This document shows, piece by piece, positions 1 to 6,736 of a stretch of DNA of 7,332 nt. This DNA comes from Fimbriimonadaceae bacterium (lineage in GTDB: Bacteria > Armatimonadota > Fimbriimonadia > Fimbriimonadales > Fimbriimonadaceae): NCBI GenBank assembly GCA_022402505.1, contig JAKRSE010000340.1, forward strand, positions 1 through 7,332, read 5' to 3'. Each line of letters begins with the position of its first letter. The first letter of the stretch is position 1. Both the position numbers and the translations under genes were made by a program. The notes under the pieces are model-generated. The model was not told the DNA's origin. It searched no databases and was given only the letters and a program-made list of their open reading frames with translations.

Positions 1-775
1 GTCGAAGCCCGGCAAACCCGCCGCCTCGACGGGCAATCAGGGCCTGGGCCGACTGCTGCCGGAACCCCGCCTGAACCAGTGCGCCGACTTGGGCGGTGTT
101 CAGGTTCGTCCGGGCGGTTCCGTCGTTCGACACGTTCGGGGCGGTGGAATCCACGGTGACCAGGTCGATCAGCGGGAGCTGAACGTCGGCCGACGCGTTC
201 GTGAGGGCTCGCACCCGATCGCCGGCGGGCGGCTCGTAGAGGGTCGCCGCGTCGAAGCCGCGAATCGCGAGGACCTCGGTGACCGTGTCCAGCCGCCGAA
301 GGGCCGCGTTGTAGGGAAACGCCAGGTTGTTGTAGAACTCGTCCTTCGCGCCCAAGGGCCGGGGCGTCTGCCCCTCCTCTCGCCAATCCTGCAGGCTGTC
401 CACCTGCTCCTGGCTCAGCGGAAGGTTCAGCAGCTGCTCCTCGGTCGCATTGTTGAGGTTCACCAGGCTGCCGGCGTCGATGATCTGGATCCGGAAGGAG
501 CCGCTGCCGACGAGAAACTCCTCGTTGCCCGCCTGGCCCAGATTCCACCATTCATCCTGATTCGTAAGGGCGTTGAGATTGGCCGCGGGCAGGGATGCCA
601 AGGCCCGAGCCAGCCCGGCGTCGGCCGCCCGTTCCGCCCGGGTCAGGTCGAGGCGACGAAGCTGAAGGTCGGCCTCCACCCTGAGCCGCTCGGCCGCTGC
701 GACGACGAAGACCGTCAGGACGGCGATCACCGCCAGCGCATAGACGAAGACCGATCCCCGGTCCCTGCGTCTCAT
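1..775 (-). CDS. gspK: Minor pseudopilin GspK (type II secretion), 3' end cut by window edge
   Basis: This is the N-terminal 258 codons of a GspK-type minor pseudopilin; the reading frame stays open to the left edge, so the C-terminus is missing. In the T2SS, GspK sits at the pseudopilus tip with GspI and GspJ. A short basic leader (MRRRDRG) precedes a hydrophobic segment at about residues 8-27, with predicted prepilin-peptidase cleavage after Gly7. Residue +5 is Tyr12 instead of Glu; lack of Glu5 is typical of GspK among pseudopilins. The family body is clear: LVNLNNATEEQL near 104-115, a DWRE motif near 130-133, GAKDEFYNN near 142-150, FPYNAALRRLDTVTE near 153-167, then a second NLNTA near 224-228 starting another helix-hairpin-helix-like repeat. 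The ATG overlaps the gspJ stop (ATGA, 772-775) and follows a strong GGAGGAG ribosome site 5 nt upstream. The assignment is secure; total length is unknown. Confidence 0.9.
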   Translation of the reverse strand, partial: MRRRDRGSVFVYALAVIAVLTVFVVAAAERLRVEADLQLRRLDLTRAERAADAGLARALASLPAANLNALTNQDEWWNLGQAGNEEFLVGSGSFRIQIIDAGSLVNLNNATEEQLLNLPLSQEQVDSLQDWREEGQTPRPLGAKDEFYNNLAFPYNAALRRLDTVTEVLAIRGFDAATLYEPPAGDRVRALTNASADVQLPLIDLVTVDSTAPNVSNDGTARTNLNTAQVGALVQAGFRQQSAQALIARRGGGFAGLR

Positions 776-1491
776 GCCCCCTCCTCCGTCTGCGGGATCG
801 CCGGGTTGTCCGGGGTGGCGTCGCTGTTGGGCACCGGGAAGGTGGCGACCCTCTCCGCATCCTCGCCCGGCCGGGTGTAGGTCATGCGCACGGCCGAAGG
901 CAGCCTTCGAGGGAAGCCGGTCTCCTGGGTGTCCCAGGTCGGCTGCCAATCCTGCCCGTCGAAGAATTCGAAGCGGACCGATGCGAGATTCTCATCCAGG
1001 ACTGACTGACGCCCGCCCTGGGTGGGATCGCCGTCGGACGGGCTCTGGATCCGGAGAAAGAAGCCTTCCTGGGTCGGAGCGTCTCCGATGCCGACCGGGC
1101 TGAGAGAGACCTCCTGGGGCGCTCCCTGCACTCCGAACCGGTCGTTCAGGTCCTCGGTCGTCGAATCTTCGATCCGGGCGGCTCGATAGGCGCGGTCCGG
1201 AGGGTCCGGCAGACGGACGAAGGTGAGGGTGTCGCTGGACGCACTGTCGTTCGTGCTGCTGTTCCCGATGAAGTAGGAGCCGGTATCGGCTTCGTCGGAG
1301 GTGATAAAGGCGGTCCGCAGAAGGTTCCTCACCCTTTGCTCCAGGCTGAGATCGGGCGAGACGGGGGGCGGCGTGGAGCGTGACTGCCAGCCGAGGGCCG
1401 CGGAATAGGCCGCGCTCAAGGCAAGGGTGAGGATCACCATGCCGGCGATGGCGATGATCAGCTCGATGAGGGTGAGGCCGCGCCGAGTCAT
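772..1491 (-). CDS. gspJ: Minor pseudopilin GspJ (type II secretion)
   Basis: This 239-aa protein is a GspJ-type minor pseudopilin, a member of the tip complex of the periplasmic pseudopilus with GspI and GspK. The N-terminus MTRRG|LTLIELIIAIAG has a short basic leader, Gly5 at -1 and Glu10 at +5, followed by a hydrophobic helix to about residue 28 that would anchor the precursor in the inner membrane before processing. The C-terminal half has the GspJ-like stretch VRFEFFDGQDWQPTWDT followed by a LPSAVRMTY segment. The length is a little above the usual 190-220 aa, with a Ser/Asp/Thr-rich insertion near residues 55-75. The ATG overlaps the gspI stop (ATGA, 1488-1491), with AGGAG 8 nt upstream; its own stop overlaps the gspK start in the same way. 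GspJ is identified mainly from motif plus gene order, since the globular domains of minor pseudopilins diverge quickly. Confidence 0.88.
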   Translation of the reverse strand: MTRRGLTLIELIIAIAGMVILTLALSAAYSAALGWQSRSTPPPVSPDLSLEQRVRNLLRTAFITSDEADTGSYFIGNSSTNDSASSDTLTFVRLPDPPDRAYRAARIEDSTTEDLNDRFGVQGAPQEVSLSPVGIGDAPTQEGFFLRIQSPSDGDPTQGGRQSVLDENLASVRFEFFDGQDWQPTWDTQETGFPRRLPSAVRMTYTRPGEDAERVATFPVPNSDATPDNPAIPQTEEGA

Positions 1492-1883
1492 TCCTCCGTC
1501 TCCTGCACGGCGGGCGCGGTGAAGACCAGGGTCTCGCTGATCGTCTCACCATCCCGGTCGGTCCGGCTGACCCGCACCCGCAGCAGGTCCAGATTCTCCG
1601 TGCCGGTCGGCTCCGTTTCAGCGGTCCATCGGTAATCCTGCTCTTCCGGGTTCTCGAAACCGCCTTCGGGTTCGACGAGGTAGGTCCGGGTGGCGGCAAG
1701 TTCGGCCAGCTTCGAGTCGGCCAGGCGGACCATGACCTCCCGCTCCTGCATCCGCCCCTGAGCCTGGCTCAAGGAGCTGAGCGCGCCGAACAGGGCGGCG
1801 ACGCCCACCCCAACCAGCACGGCCGCGGCCAGAACCTCGACCAGGGAGAACCCCTTACGCCCTCTGTTCCAGCTCGCCTGCAT
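1488..1883 (-). CDS. gspI: Minor pseudopilin GspI (type II secretion)
   Basis: This 131-aa minor pseudopilin matches the small size of GspI (about 120-130 aa), the partner of GspJ and GspK in the pseudopilus tip. The leader MQASWNRGRKG is followed by FSLVEVLAAAVLVGVGVAAL: Gly11 at the cleavage site, Glu at +5, hydrophobic helix to about residue 31. The GspI-like ALVR/LADSKLAEL pattern appears as VMVRLADSKLAELAA, and the rest is a short beta-rich domain with YRWTAE and LRVRVSR strands. The frame runs upstream to 2021, but that extension is not pseudopilin-like and would overlap gspH by over 160 nt. I chose the ATG at 1883 because it gives a normal 11-residue leader and has GAGGAG just upstream. 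The gene still begins 29 nt inside gspH. Its stop overlaps the gspJ start (ATGA). Confidence 0.9.
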   Translation of the reverse strand: MQASWNRGRKGFSLVEVLAAAVLVGVGVAALFGALSSLSQAQGRMQEREVMVRLADSKLAELAATRTYLVEPEGGFENPEEQDYRWTAETEPTGTENLDLLRVRVSRTDRDGETISETLVFTAPAVQETEE

Positions 1884-2418
1884 CCCACTCCTCACTCTGC
1901 TGCAAGGGAAGTTCGTCCAACCCTTCGCGGACCGTTCCGTCGGATTCCACCAGGAACCAGAAGGTCCGATCTCCTTCACGGAACTGGATTCCGCCCGCCT
2001 CGGCTCGCCCGTCGGGTTCAAAGGTCAGACTCCAGACTTCCTCTCCCAGGTCCTCGGCTCCCCGCCGCAGAATGTCCGGATCGATCCCGGGAATGGCCTC
2101 GACCCGGGCGATCGCCTGGCCCTCTTCCGCTCCGATCTCCGGAAGGTCCAGCCCGGTTCCCGAGCCGCCCGCTTCGTCGTCGGCTGCCTGGACCTCCAGC
2201 CCGTTCCGCCAGGCGATTCTCACCGCCTGTCCTCGTGCCAACGCCGACTGGCTGGCCTGGGAAAAGATCCTCGCCGCGTCGGTGCGAAAGGCCTGACGGT
2301 CCGCCGAGTCCCGCATCGCAACCCAGCGGGGGAAGAGCACCAGAGACCCCAGGGCGAGCACGATCAGGACGACCGTGATCTCCACAAAGGTGAATCCGGA
2401 ACGTCTGGATCGGGTCAC
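1855..2418 (-). CDS. gspH: Minor pseudopilin GspH (type II secretion), GTG start
   Basis: This is a 187-aa GspH/FimT-type minor pseudopilin, thought to join the pseudopilus shaft to the tip complex. The N-terminus (V)TRSRRSG|FTFVEITVVLIVLALG has a 7-residue basic leader, Gly at -1 and Glu at +5, with a hydrophobic helix to about residue 27. The body has the typical helix spacer (RQAFRTDAARIFSQASQSALARG) followed by beta strands such as AVRIAWRNGLEV and a C-terminal FWFLVESDGTV strand pair. I start it at GTG 2418, which overlaps the gspG stop as GTGA (2415-2418) and gives a standard leader. A longer frame begins at 2520, but its first 34 residues are an Arg/Gly-rich read-through of gspG in another frame. 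The C-terminal tail (about residues 165-187) is acidic and overlaps the gspI start by 29 nt. Identification as GspH rests on motif, size and position between G and I. Confidence 0.86.
   Translation of the reverse strand: MTRSRRSGFTFVEITVVLIVLALGSLVLFPRWVAMRDSADRQAFRTDAARIFSQASQSALARGQAVRIAWRNGLEVQAADDEAGGSGTGLDLPEIGAEEGQAIARVEAIPGIDPDILRRGAEDLGEEVWSLTFEPDGRAEAGGIQFREGDRTFWFLVESDGTVREGLDELPLQQSEEWDAGELEQRA
1888..1893 (-). promoter_or_regulatory. Ribosome binding site of gspI
   Basis: On the minus strand GAGGAG lies 4 nt before the ATG at 1883, inside the end of gspH. It supports the internal start for gspI over the much longer frame starting at 2021. Confidence 0.65.
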
Positions 2419-2888
2419 TCGGATTCGATGATGTCGGCCGCGTTGCCTTCGCCGCCTTCCTGTCCGTCTGCGCCCAGGCTCAGCAGGAGGAAGGAGTCCT
2501 CGCCGTTGCTGCCCGGCCACTCGTAGATGTAGTCGTTGCCCCAGGGGTCCAGCGGGATCGCCTTGCTGGAATAGGGACCGCGCCAGTTGGGAGCGTCGGC
2601 GGGCTGGGTTCGCAGCGATTCGAGCCCTTCTTCGCTCGCCGGATATCGCCCGTTGTCGATCCGGAACTGGTCCAGCATCGACCGGAGGCTCGCCAGGTCG
2701 CTCAGGGCCTTGGACTGCTTCGCGTCTTCGGTCCGGCTGATGACTCGCGGCACGATCAGGGTCGCCAGGATCGCAAGGATCAGGATGACGACGATCAGCT
2801 CGATGAGGGTGAAGGCGCGGCGACGGAGGCTGCGGCCTTGGAGGCGGGTGCGGTGGGTGGGTTTCATGGGAGAAGCACCGCCGATCAT
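2415..2888 (-). CDS. gspG: Major pseudopilin GspG (type II secretion)
   Basis: This is the 157-aa major pseudopilin that polymerises into the periplasmic pseudopilus. The prepilin motif is LRRRA|FTLIELIVVILILAIL: cleavage is predicted after Ala25 rather than the usual Gly, with Glu30 at +5 and a hydrophobic helix to about residue 46. The GspG family body is very clear: DNGRYPASEEGLESL (78-92), NWRGPY (101-106), IPLDPWGNDYIYEWPG (111-126) and SLGADGQEGGEG (137-148), the last being the C-terminal loop region where GspG binds calcium. The leader is long (25 residues); starting at Met8 (2867) would shorten it to 18. I prefer 2888 because it forms an ATGA overlap with gspF and has AGGAG 8 nt upstream, whereas Met8 has no visible ribosome site. 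The family assignment is near certain. Confidence 0.96.
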   Translation of the reverse strand: MIGGASPMKPTHRTRLQGRSLRRRAFTLIELIVVILILAILATLIVPRVISRTEDAKQSKALSDLASLRSMLDQFRIDNGRYPASEEGLESLRTQPADAPNWRGPYSSKAIPLDPWGNDYIYEWPGSNGEDSFLLLSLGADGQEGGEGNAADIIESE

Positions 2889-4096
2889 CGGACCATCTCC
2901 TGGGCCTGAAAGATCGGCAGCATGACGCTGAGAACGACGAAGGCGACGAAGCCGCCCATCGCCAGGATGATGATGGGCTCCAGCAGGCTCGTCAGCCGCC
3001 GGAGGCCGGTTTCCACTTCAAAATCGAGGGTGTTCGAGACTCGGCCGAGCATCCGGGGGAGGTCGCCCGTCTCCTCGCCGATCGCCACCATGTGGGTGAG
3101 GACGGGCGGGAAGACCCCGGTGTCCTTCATCGCCTGGGCGATGCTGACGCCCTCCCGCACCTCGGCTTCGACGTCGCGGCTCTTGGCCTCGAAGATCTTG
3201 CTGCCGCCCGCCAGGCCGGCCAGGTGGAGGGCCTCCAGGATCGGGACGCCGCCGAAGACCAGCGTCCCGAGGACGCGGGCATAGCGGCTGACAATGATCT
3301 TCTGCTGCAGCGGCCCGAAGATCGGCAGGCCGAGGATGAATCGGTCGCGGGCGATCTGCCCCGCCTCGGTCGCCAGGAAGCCGCGGAGCAGCACAAGGCC
3401 GACTCCCAGGCCGATCAGCAGCGCCAGCCAGTTGTTCGTGAGAACATCCGTGGCGCTCATCAGAATTCGGGTCGGCGCCGGGAGGTCGGCGTTGTCGGCA
3501 AAGGCGGTGCTGAGGCGAGGCACCACAAAGGTCAAGAGGAAGACGACGACCATCAACGAGGTCGCGGTCAGGACGCCGGGGTAGACGAGAGCCGAGACCA
3601 CCTGCGACCGTCGTGCGACATCGTTCTCTAGGAGGTCGGCCAGCTTTTCGGCCGATTCCCCGAACCGTCCCGACGCTTCGCCCGCCGCCAGCGACAGGGT
3701 GATGACGGGCGGGAAGAGCTTCGGATTCTTCGCCAGGGCGTCGCTGACGGGGAGGCCGCCGCGCACTTCGGAAAGGGCGTCGGCCGCCGCCTGGCTCAGC
3801 TTTCCGTTCTCGGTCTGCTCTCCCAGAATCTGCAGGACCCGGTCAAGCGGGAGTCCGGCCCCGGCGAGGTCGGCCATTCGCCGCATGAAGAGGGCGACGT
3901 CGGCCTTGGAGGCGTTCCCGCCCTTCTTGTCGCCTGCGGCTTGAGCGGTCGGGGAGGCCTTCTCCTCCCGAATTTCGGTGACGAAGCGTCCTTCGGCAGC
4001 CAGACTCTGGATCGCGGCCTGCTCGTCGGCGGCCTCGATTCTGCCCTCTTTGCTGCGGCCGGAGGGTTCCAGCGCCTTGTAGACAAAAGTCGTCAT
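2885..4096 (-). CDS. gspF: Inner-membrane platform protein GspF (type II secretion)
   Basis: This is a 403-aa GspF/PilC-family protein, the polytopic inner-membrane platform that couples the GspE ATPase to pseudopilus assembly. The N-terminus MTTFVYKALEPSGRSKEG is the classic GspF start. Two homologous cytoplasmic four-helix domains are visible: the first at about residues 66-170 (FMRRMADLAGAGLPLDRVLQ, then LAAGEASGRFGE), the second at about 270-370 (RYARVLGTLVFGGVPILEAL, then VAIGEETGDLPRML). Three membrane segments lie near 172-194, 222-240 and 370-395, as expected. A Lys/Gly/Ala-rich linker (about 45-64) separates the N-terminal strand region from the first domain. Length is normal for the family. 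It starts 9 nt after the gspE stop, with TAAGG overlapping that stop as a modest ribosome site. Its stop overlaps the gspG start. Gene order and sequence agree on GspF rather than PilC. Confidence 0.96.
   Translation of the reverse strand: MTTFVYKALEPSGRSKEGRIEAADEQAAIQSLAAEGRFVTEIREEKASPTAQAAGDKKGGNASKADVALFMRRMADLAGAGLPLDRVLQILGEQTENGKLSQAAADALSEVRGGLPVSDALAKNPKLFPPVITLSLAAGEASGRFGESAEKLADLLENDVARRSQVVSALVYPGVLTATSLMVVVFLLTFVVPRLSTAFADNADLPAPTRILMSATDVLTNNWLALLIGLGVGLVLLRGFLATEAGQIARDRFILGLPIFGPLQQKIIVSRYARVLGTLVFGGVPILEALHLAGLAGGSKIFEAKSRDVEAEVREGVSIAQAMKDTGVFPPVLTHMVAIGEETGDLPRMLGRVSNTLDFEVETGLRRLTSLLEPIIILAMGGFVAFVVLSVMLPIFQAQEMVR
2897..2901 (-). promoter_or_regulatory. Ribosome binding site of gspG
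   Basis: AGGAG on the minus strand, within the last codons of gspF, sits 8 nt before the ATG at 2888. It favours that start over the in-frame ATG at 2867, which has no comparable site. Confidence 0.6.
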
Positions 4097-4105
4097 CGGG
4101 CCGCC

Positions 4106-5671
4106 TTACTCCAGGTCCTCGCGCTGGCAGACCCGCAGAACGTCATCGGCCGTGGTGGTCCCTTCCAAGACGCAGAGTCGGCCGGAACCGAGAAGGGTCC
4201 GCATCCCCTGGTGCTGAATCGCGTGATCGCGCATGTTGCTGGCGGGCGCACGATCGACGGTCATCCGGCGGATCGTCTCATCCACGACCAGCAGCTCATG
4301 GATCGCGAGTCGTCCGCGAAAGCCGGTTCCGCCGCACTTCTCGCAGCCCTTGCCGATGCGGAACGTGGCCGTCTTCGCCTCTTCGGGCGTGATCCCCACC
4401 GCCTCCAGGGCCTCGGGGTCGGGGGTGTCGGGGACGCTGCAGGTCGGGCAGTTCCGACGCACCAGTCGCTGGGCCAGGACTCCGACCACCGAAGAGGCGG
4501 CCAGGTAGGGCTCGACGCCCATGTCCAGAAGCCGGGTGAGGGCGGAAGGGGCGTCGTTGGTGTGGAGCGTGCTGAAGACGAGGTGTCCGGTCAGGGCGGC
4601 GTGGATCGCGATCTCGGCGGTCTCGTGGTCGCGGATTTCACCGACCATGATCACGTCCGGGTCCTGTCGGACGATGCTCCGAAGCCCGGACGCGAAGGTC
4701 AGCCCGATCCCTGCCCGAACCTGGATCTGCCCGACTCCAGGGAGCTGGTACTCGACCGGATCTTCGATGGTCAGAATGTTCCGCTTGGGGCTGTAGATCT
4801 CCTGGAGAGCGGCGTAGAGGGTCGTCGATTTTCCCGAGCCCGTCGGTCCGGTGACCAGGATCATCCCGTAGGGGATGTTGATGAGCTTGCGGAAGATCTC
4901 CAGGCTGTCCGGCCGCATCCCGAGCTCGGGCAGGGTCCGGGTGCTCTGCCCCTTGTCCAGGATTCGGAGCACGGCCCGCTCGCCGTGGACGGTCGGGATG
5001 ACCGACACGCGAACGTCCACTTGACGGCCGGCGATGGTCAGCTTGATGCGTCCGTCCTGAGGCAGTCGGCGCTCGGCGATGTTCATCTCGCCGAGAATCT
5101 TCAGGCGGCTGATGAGGGCGTTGTGCATCCGCCGGGGCGGCTTCAGGGTTTCGAAGAGGATGCCGTCCACTCGGTAGCGGACCTTGATCTCCTTCTCGTA
5201 GGGCTCGATGTGGATGTCGCTGACCCCGTCGCGCACCGCCTGGGCGAACATCAGGTTCACCATCTGGACGACCTGCGCCTCGCCCGCCATCCGGGTCAGG
5301 TCGGCCAGGTCGTCGGTTTCGGCGTCGATCGTCGTCGAATCGTCGGTCGGGATCTCCTCCAGCATGCCGGAGAGAAACTTCTGTTCGATCCGGTCCTTGA
5401 TGAGGGCGGGGTCGGCCAGAACCGGTTCCACGGGACGCCCGAGCAGCACGGCCAGCTCATCCAGAGAGGCCAAAGCCTCGGGACGGCCGATTGCTGCCAC
5501 CAGGACTTCGCCGCGAAGATGCAGCGGAAGCACCTGACGCTTGAGGGCAAAATCGGGGGGAACAAGGGCCGCGACGGCGGGGTCCGGCTTCACTTCTTCC
5601 AGGTCCACCGTCGGGATGCCCAAGCCCGCGTAGACCGAGATCATGGAAGTGGATACGGGCGGATCGGTCAT
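4106..5671 (-). CDS. gspE: Type II secretion ATPase GspE
   Basis: This 521-aa cytoplasmic hexameric ATPase powers pseudopilus extension. An N-terminal MshEN/T2SSE_N-type domain (about residues 12-100, GLGIPTVDLEEV ... VLPLHLRGEVLVAAIGRPEAL) is followed by an acidic linker and the catalytic part. Visible motifs are the Asp box SDIHIEP...RVDG (about 151-170), Walker A GPTGSGKST (275-283), Walker B DPDVIMVGEIRD (337-348), His box STLHTNDA (about 367-374) and the zinc-type tetracysteine CPTC (408-411) plus CEKC (443-446). The tetracysteine is usual in GspE and PilB. The frame extends to a TTG at 5725 (539 aa), but that has no ribosome site and adds a low-complexity Pro/Ala/Glu leader; I chose the ATG at 5671, preceded by a weak GGTGA 4 nt upstream. 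A third option is the ATG at 5644. It leads the gspE-K operon and is divergent from the ExeA-like ATPase. GspE is preferred over PilB because gspF-K follow. Confidence 0.95.
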   Translation of the reverse strand: MTDPPVSTSMISVYAGLGIPTVDLEEVKPDPAVAALVPPDFALKRQVLPLHLRGEVLVAAIGRPEALASLDELAVLLGRPVEPVLADPALIKDRIEQKFLSGMLEEIPTDDSTTIDAETDDLADLTRMAGEAQVVQMVNLMFAQAVRDGVSDIHIEPYEKEIKVRYRVDGILFETLKPPRRMHNALISRLKILGEMNIAERRLPQDGRIKLTIAGRQVDVRVSVIPTVHGERAVLRILDKGQSTRTLPELGMRPDSLEIFRKLINIPYGMILVTGPTGSGKSTTLYAALQEIYSPKRNILTIEDPVEYQLPGVGQIQVRAGIGLTFASGLRSIVRQDPDVIMVGEIRDHETAEIAIHAALTGHLVFSTLHTNDAPSALTRLLDMGVEPYLAASSVVGVLAQRLVRRNCPTCSVPDTPDPEALEAVGITPEEAKTATFRIGKGCEKCGGTGFRGRLAIHELLVVDETIRRMTVDRAPASNMRDHAIQHQGMRTLLGSGRLCVLEGTTTADDVLRVCQREDLE

Positions 5672-5801
5672 CTGTTCACCAGATTCTGTCGCGCCTGGGG
5701 CCCTCGGGGCGGGATTCTCTCCCAAACCCGCAAATCTGGCGTGTGGAATCGCCGCAGACCCGCCTTTCTCGCCGAATCCGCCTGAATTGCCGGTCCTGCC
5801 T

Positions 5802-5832
5802 CCGCCGGTTCAAGGCAGAAGGCCTTCGGCGG
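5802..5832. repeat. Imperfect hairpin in the divergent intergenic region
   Basis: An outer stem CCGCC (5802-5806)/GGCGG (5828-5832) encloses an asymmetric internal loop and an inner stem AAGGC (5812-5816)/GCCTT (5822-5826) with a 5-nt loop. No T-run follows on either strand, so it is not an intrinsic terminator. On the minus strand it would lie in or near the gspE leader. In GC-rich DNA such stems arise by chance, so function is uncertain. Confidence 0.35.
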
Positions 5833-5849
5833 GCTGAGGACGGTCGGCA

Positions 5850-5867
5850 AAGGGTGAAGCGACCCTT
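5850..5867. promoter_or_regulatory. Perfect 6-bp dyad, candidate operator
   Basis: AAGGGT-GAAGCG-ACCCTT is a perfect 6-bp inverted repeat with a 6-bp spacer. It reaches 2 bp into the candidate -35 box of the rightward promoter. A second inverted repeat, GGTGAA (5853-5858) and TTCACC (5874-5879), interleaves with it at a centre spacing of 21 bp, about two helical turns. This resembles an operator, but no binding protein is shown; the winged-helix protein encoded at 6733-7248 is one candidate by proximity only. Confidence 0.4.
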
Positions 5868-5894
5868 GAGGTTTTCACCAAACATGCCGATAAC
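5866..5894 (+). promoter_or_regulatory. Candidate sigma-70 promoter for the ATPase-HTH-pilM operon
   Basis: TTGAGG (5866-5871, 4/6 match to TTGACA) is separated by 17 nt from GATAAC (5889-5894, 4/6 match to TATAAT). Transcription would begin about 20 nt before the ATG at 5921. Spacing is ideal and the stretch is locally AT-richer than its surroundings. I found no comparably good promoter facing gspE on the other strand; TTGAAC there has no convincing -10 partner. Confidence 0.45.
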
Positions 5895-5920
5895 GATGCT
5901 GGGTCTGCAGGTAGCACACG

Positions 5921-6736
5921 ATGTACGAGCAGTATTGGGGATTGCAGGAAGCGCCGTTCAGCCTGACGCCGGACCCCCGTTTCCTTTATCTGAGCCGGGG
6001 GCACGAAGACGCGCTCATGATGCTCCACTACGCCGTCACCCGGAACAAGGGGGCGGCGATGCTCGCGGGCGCGATCGGACTGGGAAAGACCACGATCAGC
6101 CGTCGGCTTCTGGAGACCCTCGACCCGGTCCACCATCGGGTCGTCCTCATCGTCAACCCGATCCTGACCCCCACCCAGATGTACCAGGAGATCCTGAGCC
6201 AGCTGGATGTCCCGGTCGTCAGCCGCAACCGCCAAGTTCTGGTCCAGGAGCTGCACAAGGCTCTGGTCGAGCATTACGAACGCGGGCAGAAGGTGATCCT
6301 CATGATCGACGAGGCCCACCTGATCCGCTCGATCCACACCCTGGAAGAGCTTCGGCTTCTGCTCAACTGCCAGATGAACGACAGCTTCCTCATCAGCCTG
6401 GTCCTGCTGGGTCAGACGGAGCTGATGCCGAAGATCCACAAGGTCCCGGCTCTGGAACAGCGACTGGCCGTCCGCGCCTCCCTCAGGCCGCTCGATGTCA
6501 ATGAAACGGGCGAACTCATCTACCACCGGATGAGGGTCGCCGGCTACATGGGCGAAAAGAGCCCCTTCACGCCGGAAGCCGTCCACCAGATCCATCGCCT
6601 GAGCGAGGGCGCTCCGCGGGTGATCATCCAGATCGCCGACAACACCCTGATGATCGGGATGGCCCGCAAGGTTGAGATGGTCGACGGATTTCTGACCCAC
6701 GAGGTGGCGGAGGAATTCATGGGGGTGGCTGCATGA
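5921..6736 (+). CDS. ExeA/GspA-type AAA+ ATPase, short form
   Basis: This 271-aa AAA+ ATPase belongs to the ExeA/GspA (MshM-like) group, whose Aeromonas member works with ExeB to pass the secretin through peptidoglycan. The start MYEQYWGLQEAPFSLTPDPR and the following FLYLSRGHEDALMMLHYAV are family hallmarks. Walker A is GAIGLGKTT (50-58), with Ala where the family usually has Glu after the first Gly. Walker B is VILMIDEAH (125-133), sensor-1-like LVLLGQTEL lies near 160-168, and arginine-finger candidates are R181 and R185. ExeA proper continues into a membrane segment and peptidoglycan-binding domain; this protein ends after the ATPase and looks wholly cytoplasmic. An in-frame TAG at 5912-5914 makes ATG 5921 the first possible ATG; the ribosome site is weak (CAGG). 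Its stop overlaps the next start (ATGA, 6733-6736). Family is clear, precise role is not: secretin/pilus assembly factor or DNA-associated regulator. Confidence 0.88.
   Translation: MYEQYWGLQEAPFSLTPDPRFLYLSRGHEDALMMLHYAVTRNKGAAMLAGAIGLGKTTISRRLLETLDPVHHRVVLIVNPILTPTQMYQEILSQLDVPVVSRNRQVLVQELHKALVEHYERGQKVILMIDEAHLIRSIHTLEELRLLLNCQMNDSFLISLVLLGQTELMPKIHKVPALEQRLAVRASLRPLDVNETGELIYHRMRVAGYMGEKSPFTPEAVHQIHRLSEGAPRVIIQIADNTLMIGMARKVEMVDGFLTHEVAEEFMGVAA

Noticed and set aside
89..880. A 263-codon plus-strand open frame at the left end
   Set aside because: It is antisense to gspK and the end of gspJ, both supported by family motifs, strong ribosome sites and operon order; its translation has no recognisable domain.
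5672..5725. TTG-initiated N-terminal extension of gspE by 18 residues
   Set aside because: No ribosome site precedes the TTG and the extension is low-complexity; the ATG at 5671 has a weak GGTGA and a plausible N-terminus. The TTG start cannot be wholly excluded.
3941..5785. A 614-codon open frame on the plus strand, opposite gspE
   Set aside because: It is fully antisense to gspE, whose catalytic motifs are all present. The translation is Gly/Arg/Asp/His/Gln-rich with no recognisable domain; long antisense frames are expected in high-GC DNA.
5802..5832. Hairpin considered as an intrinsic terminator
   Set aside because: It lies upstream of both divergent operons rather than after a gene, has an internal loop, and has no T-tract on either strand.
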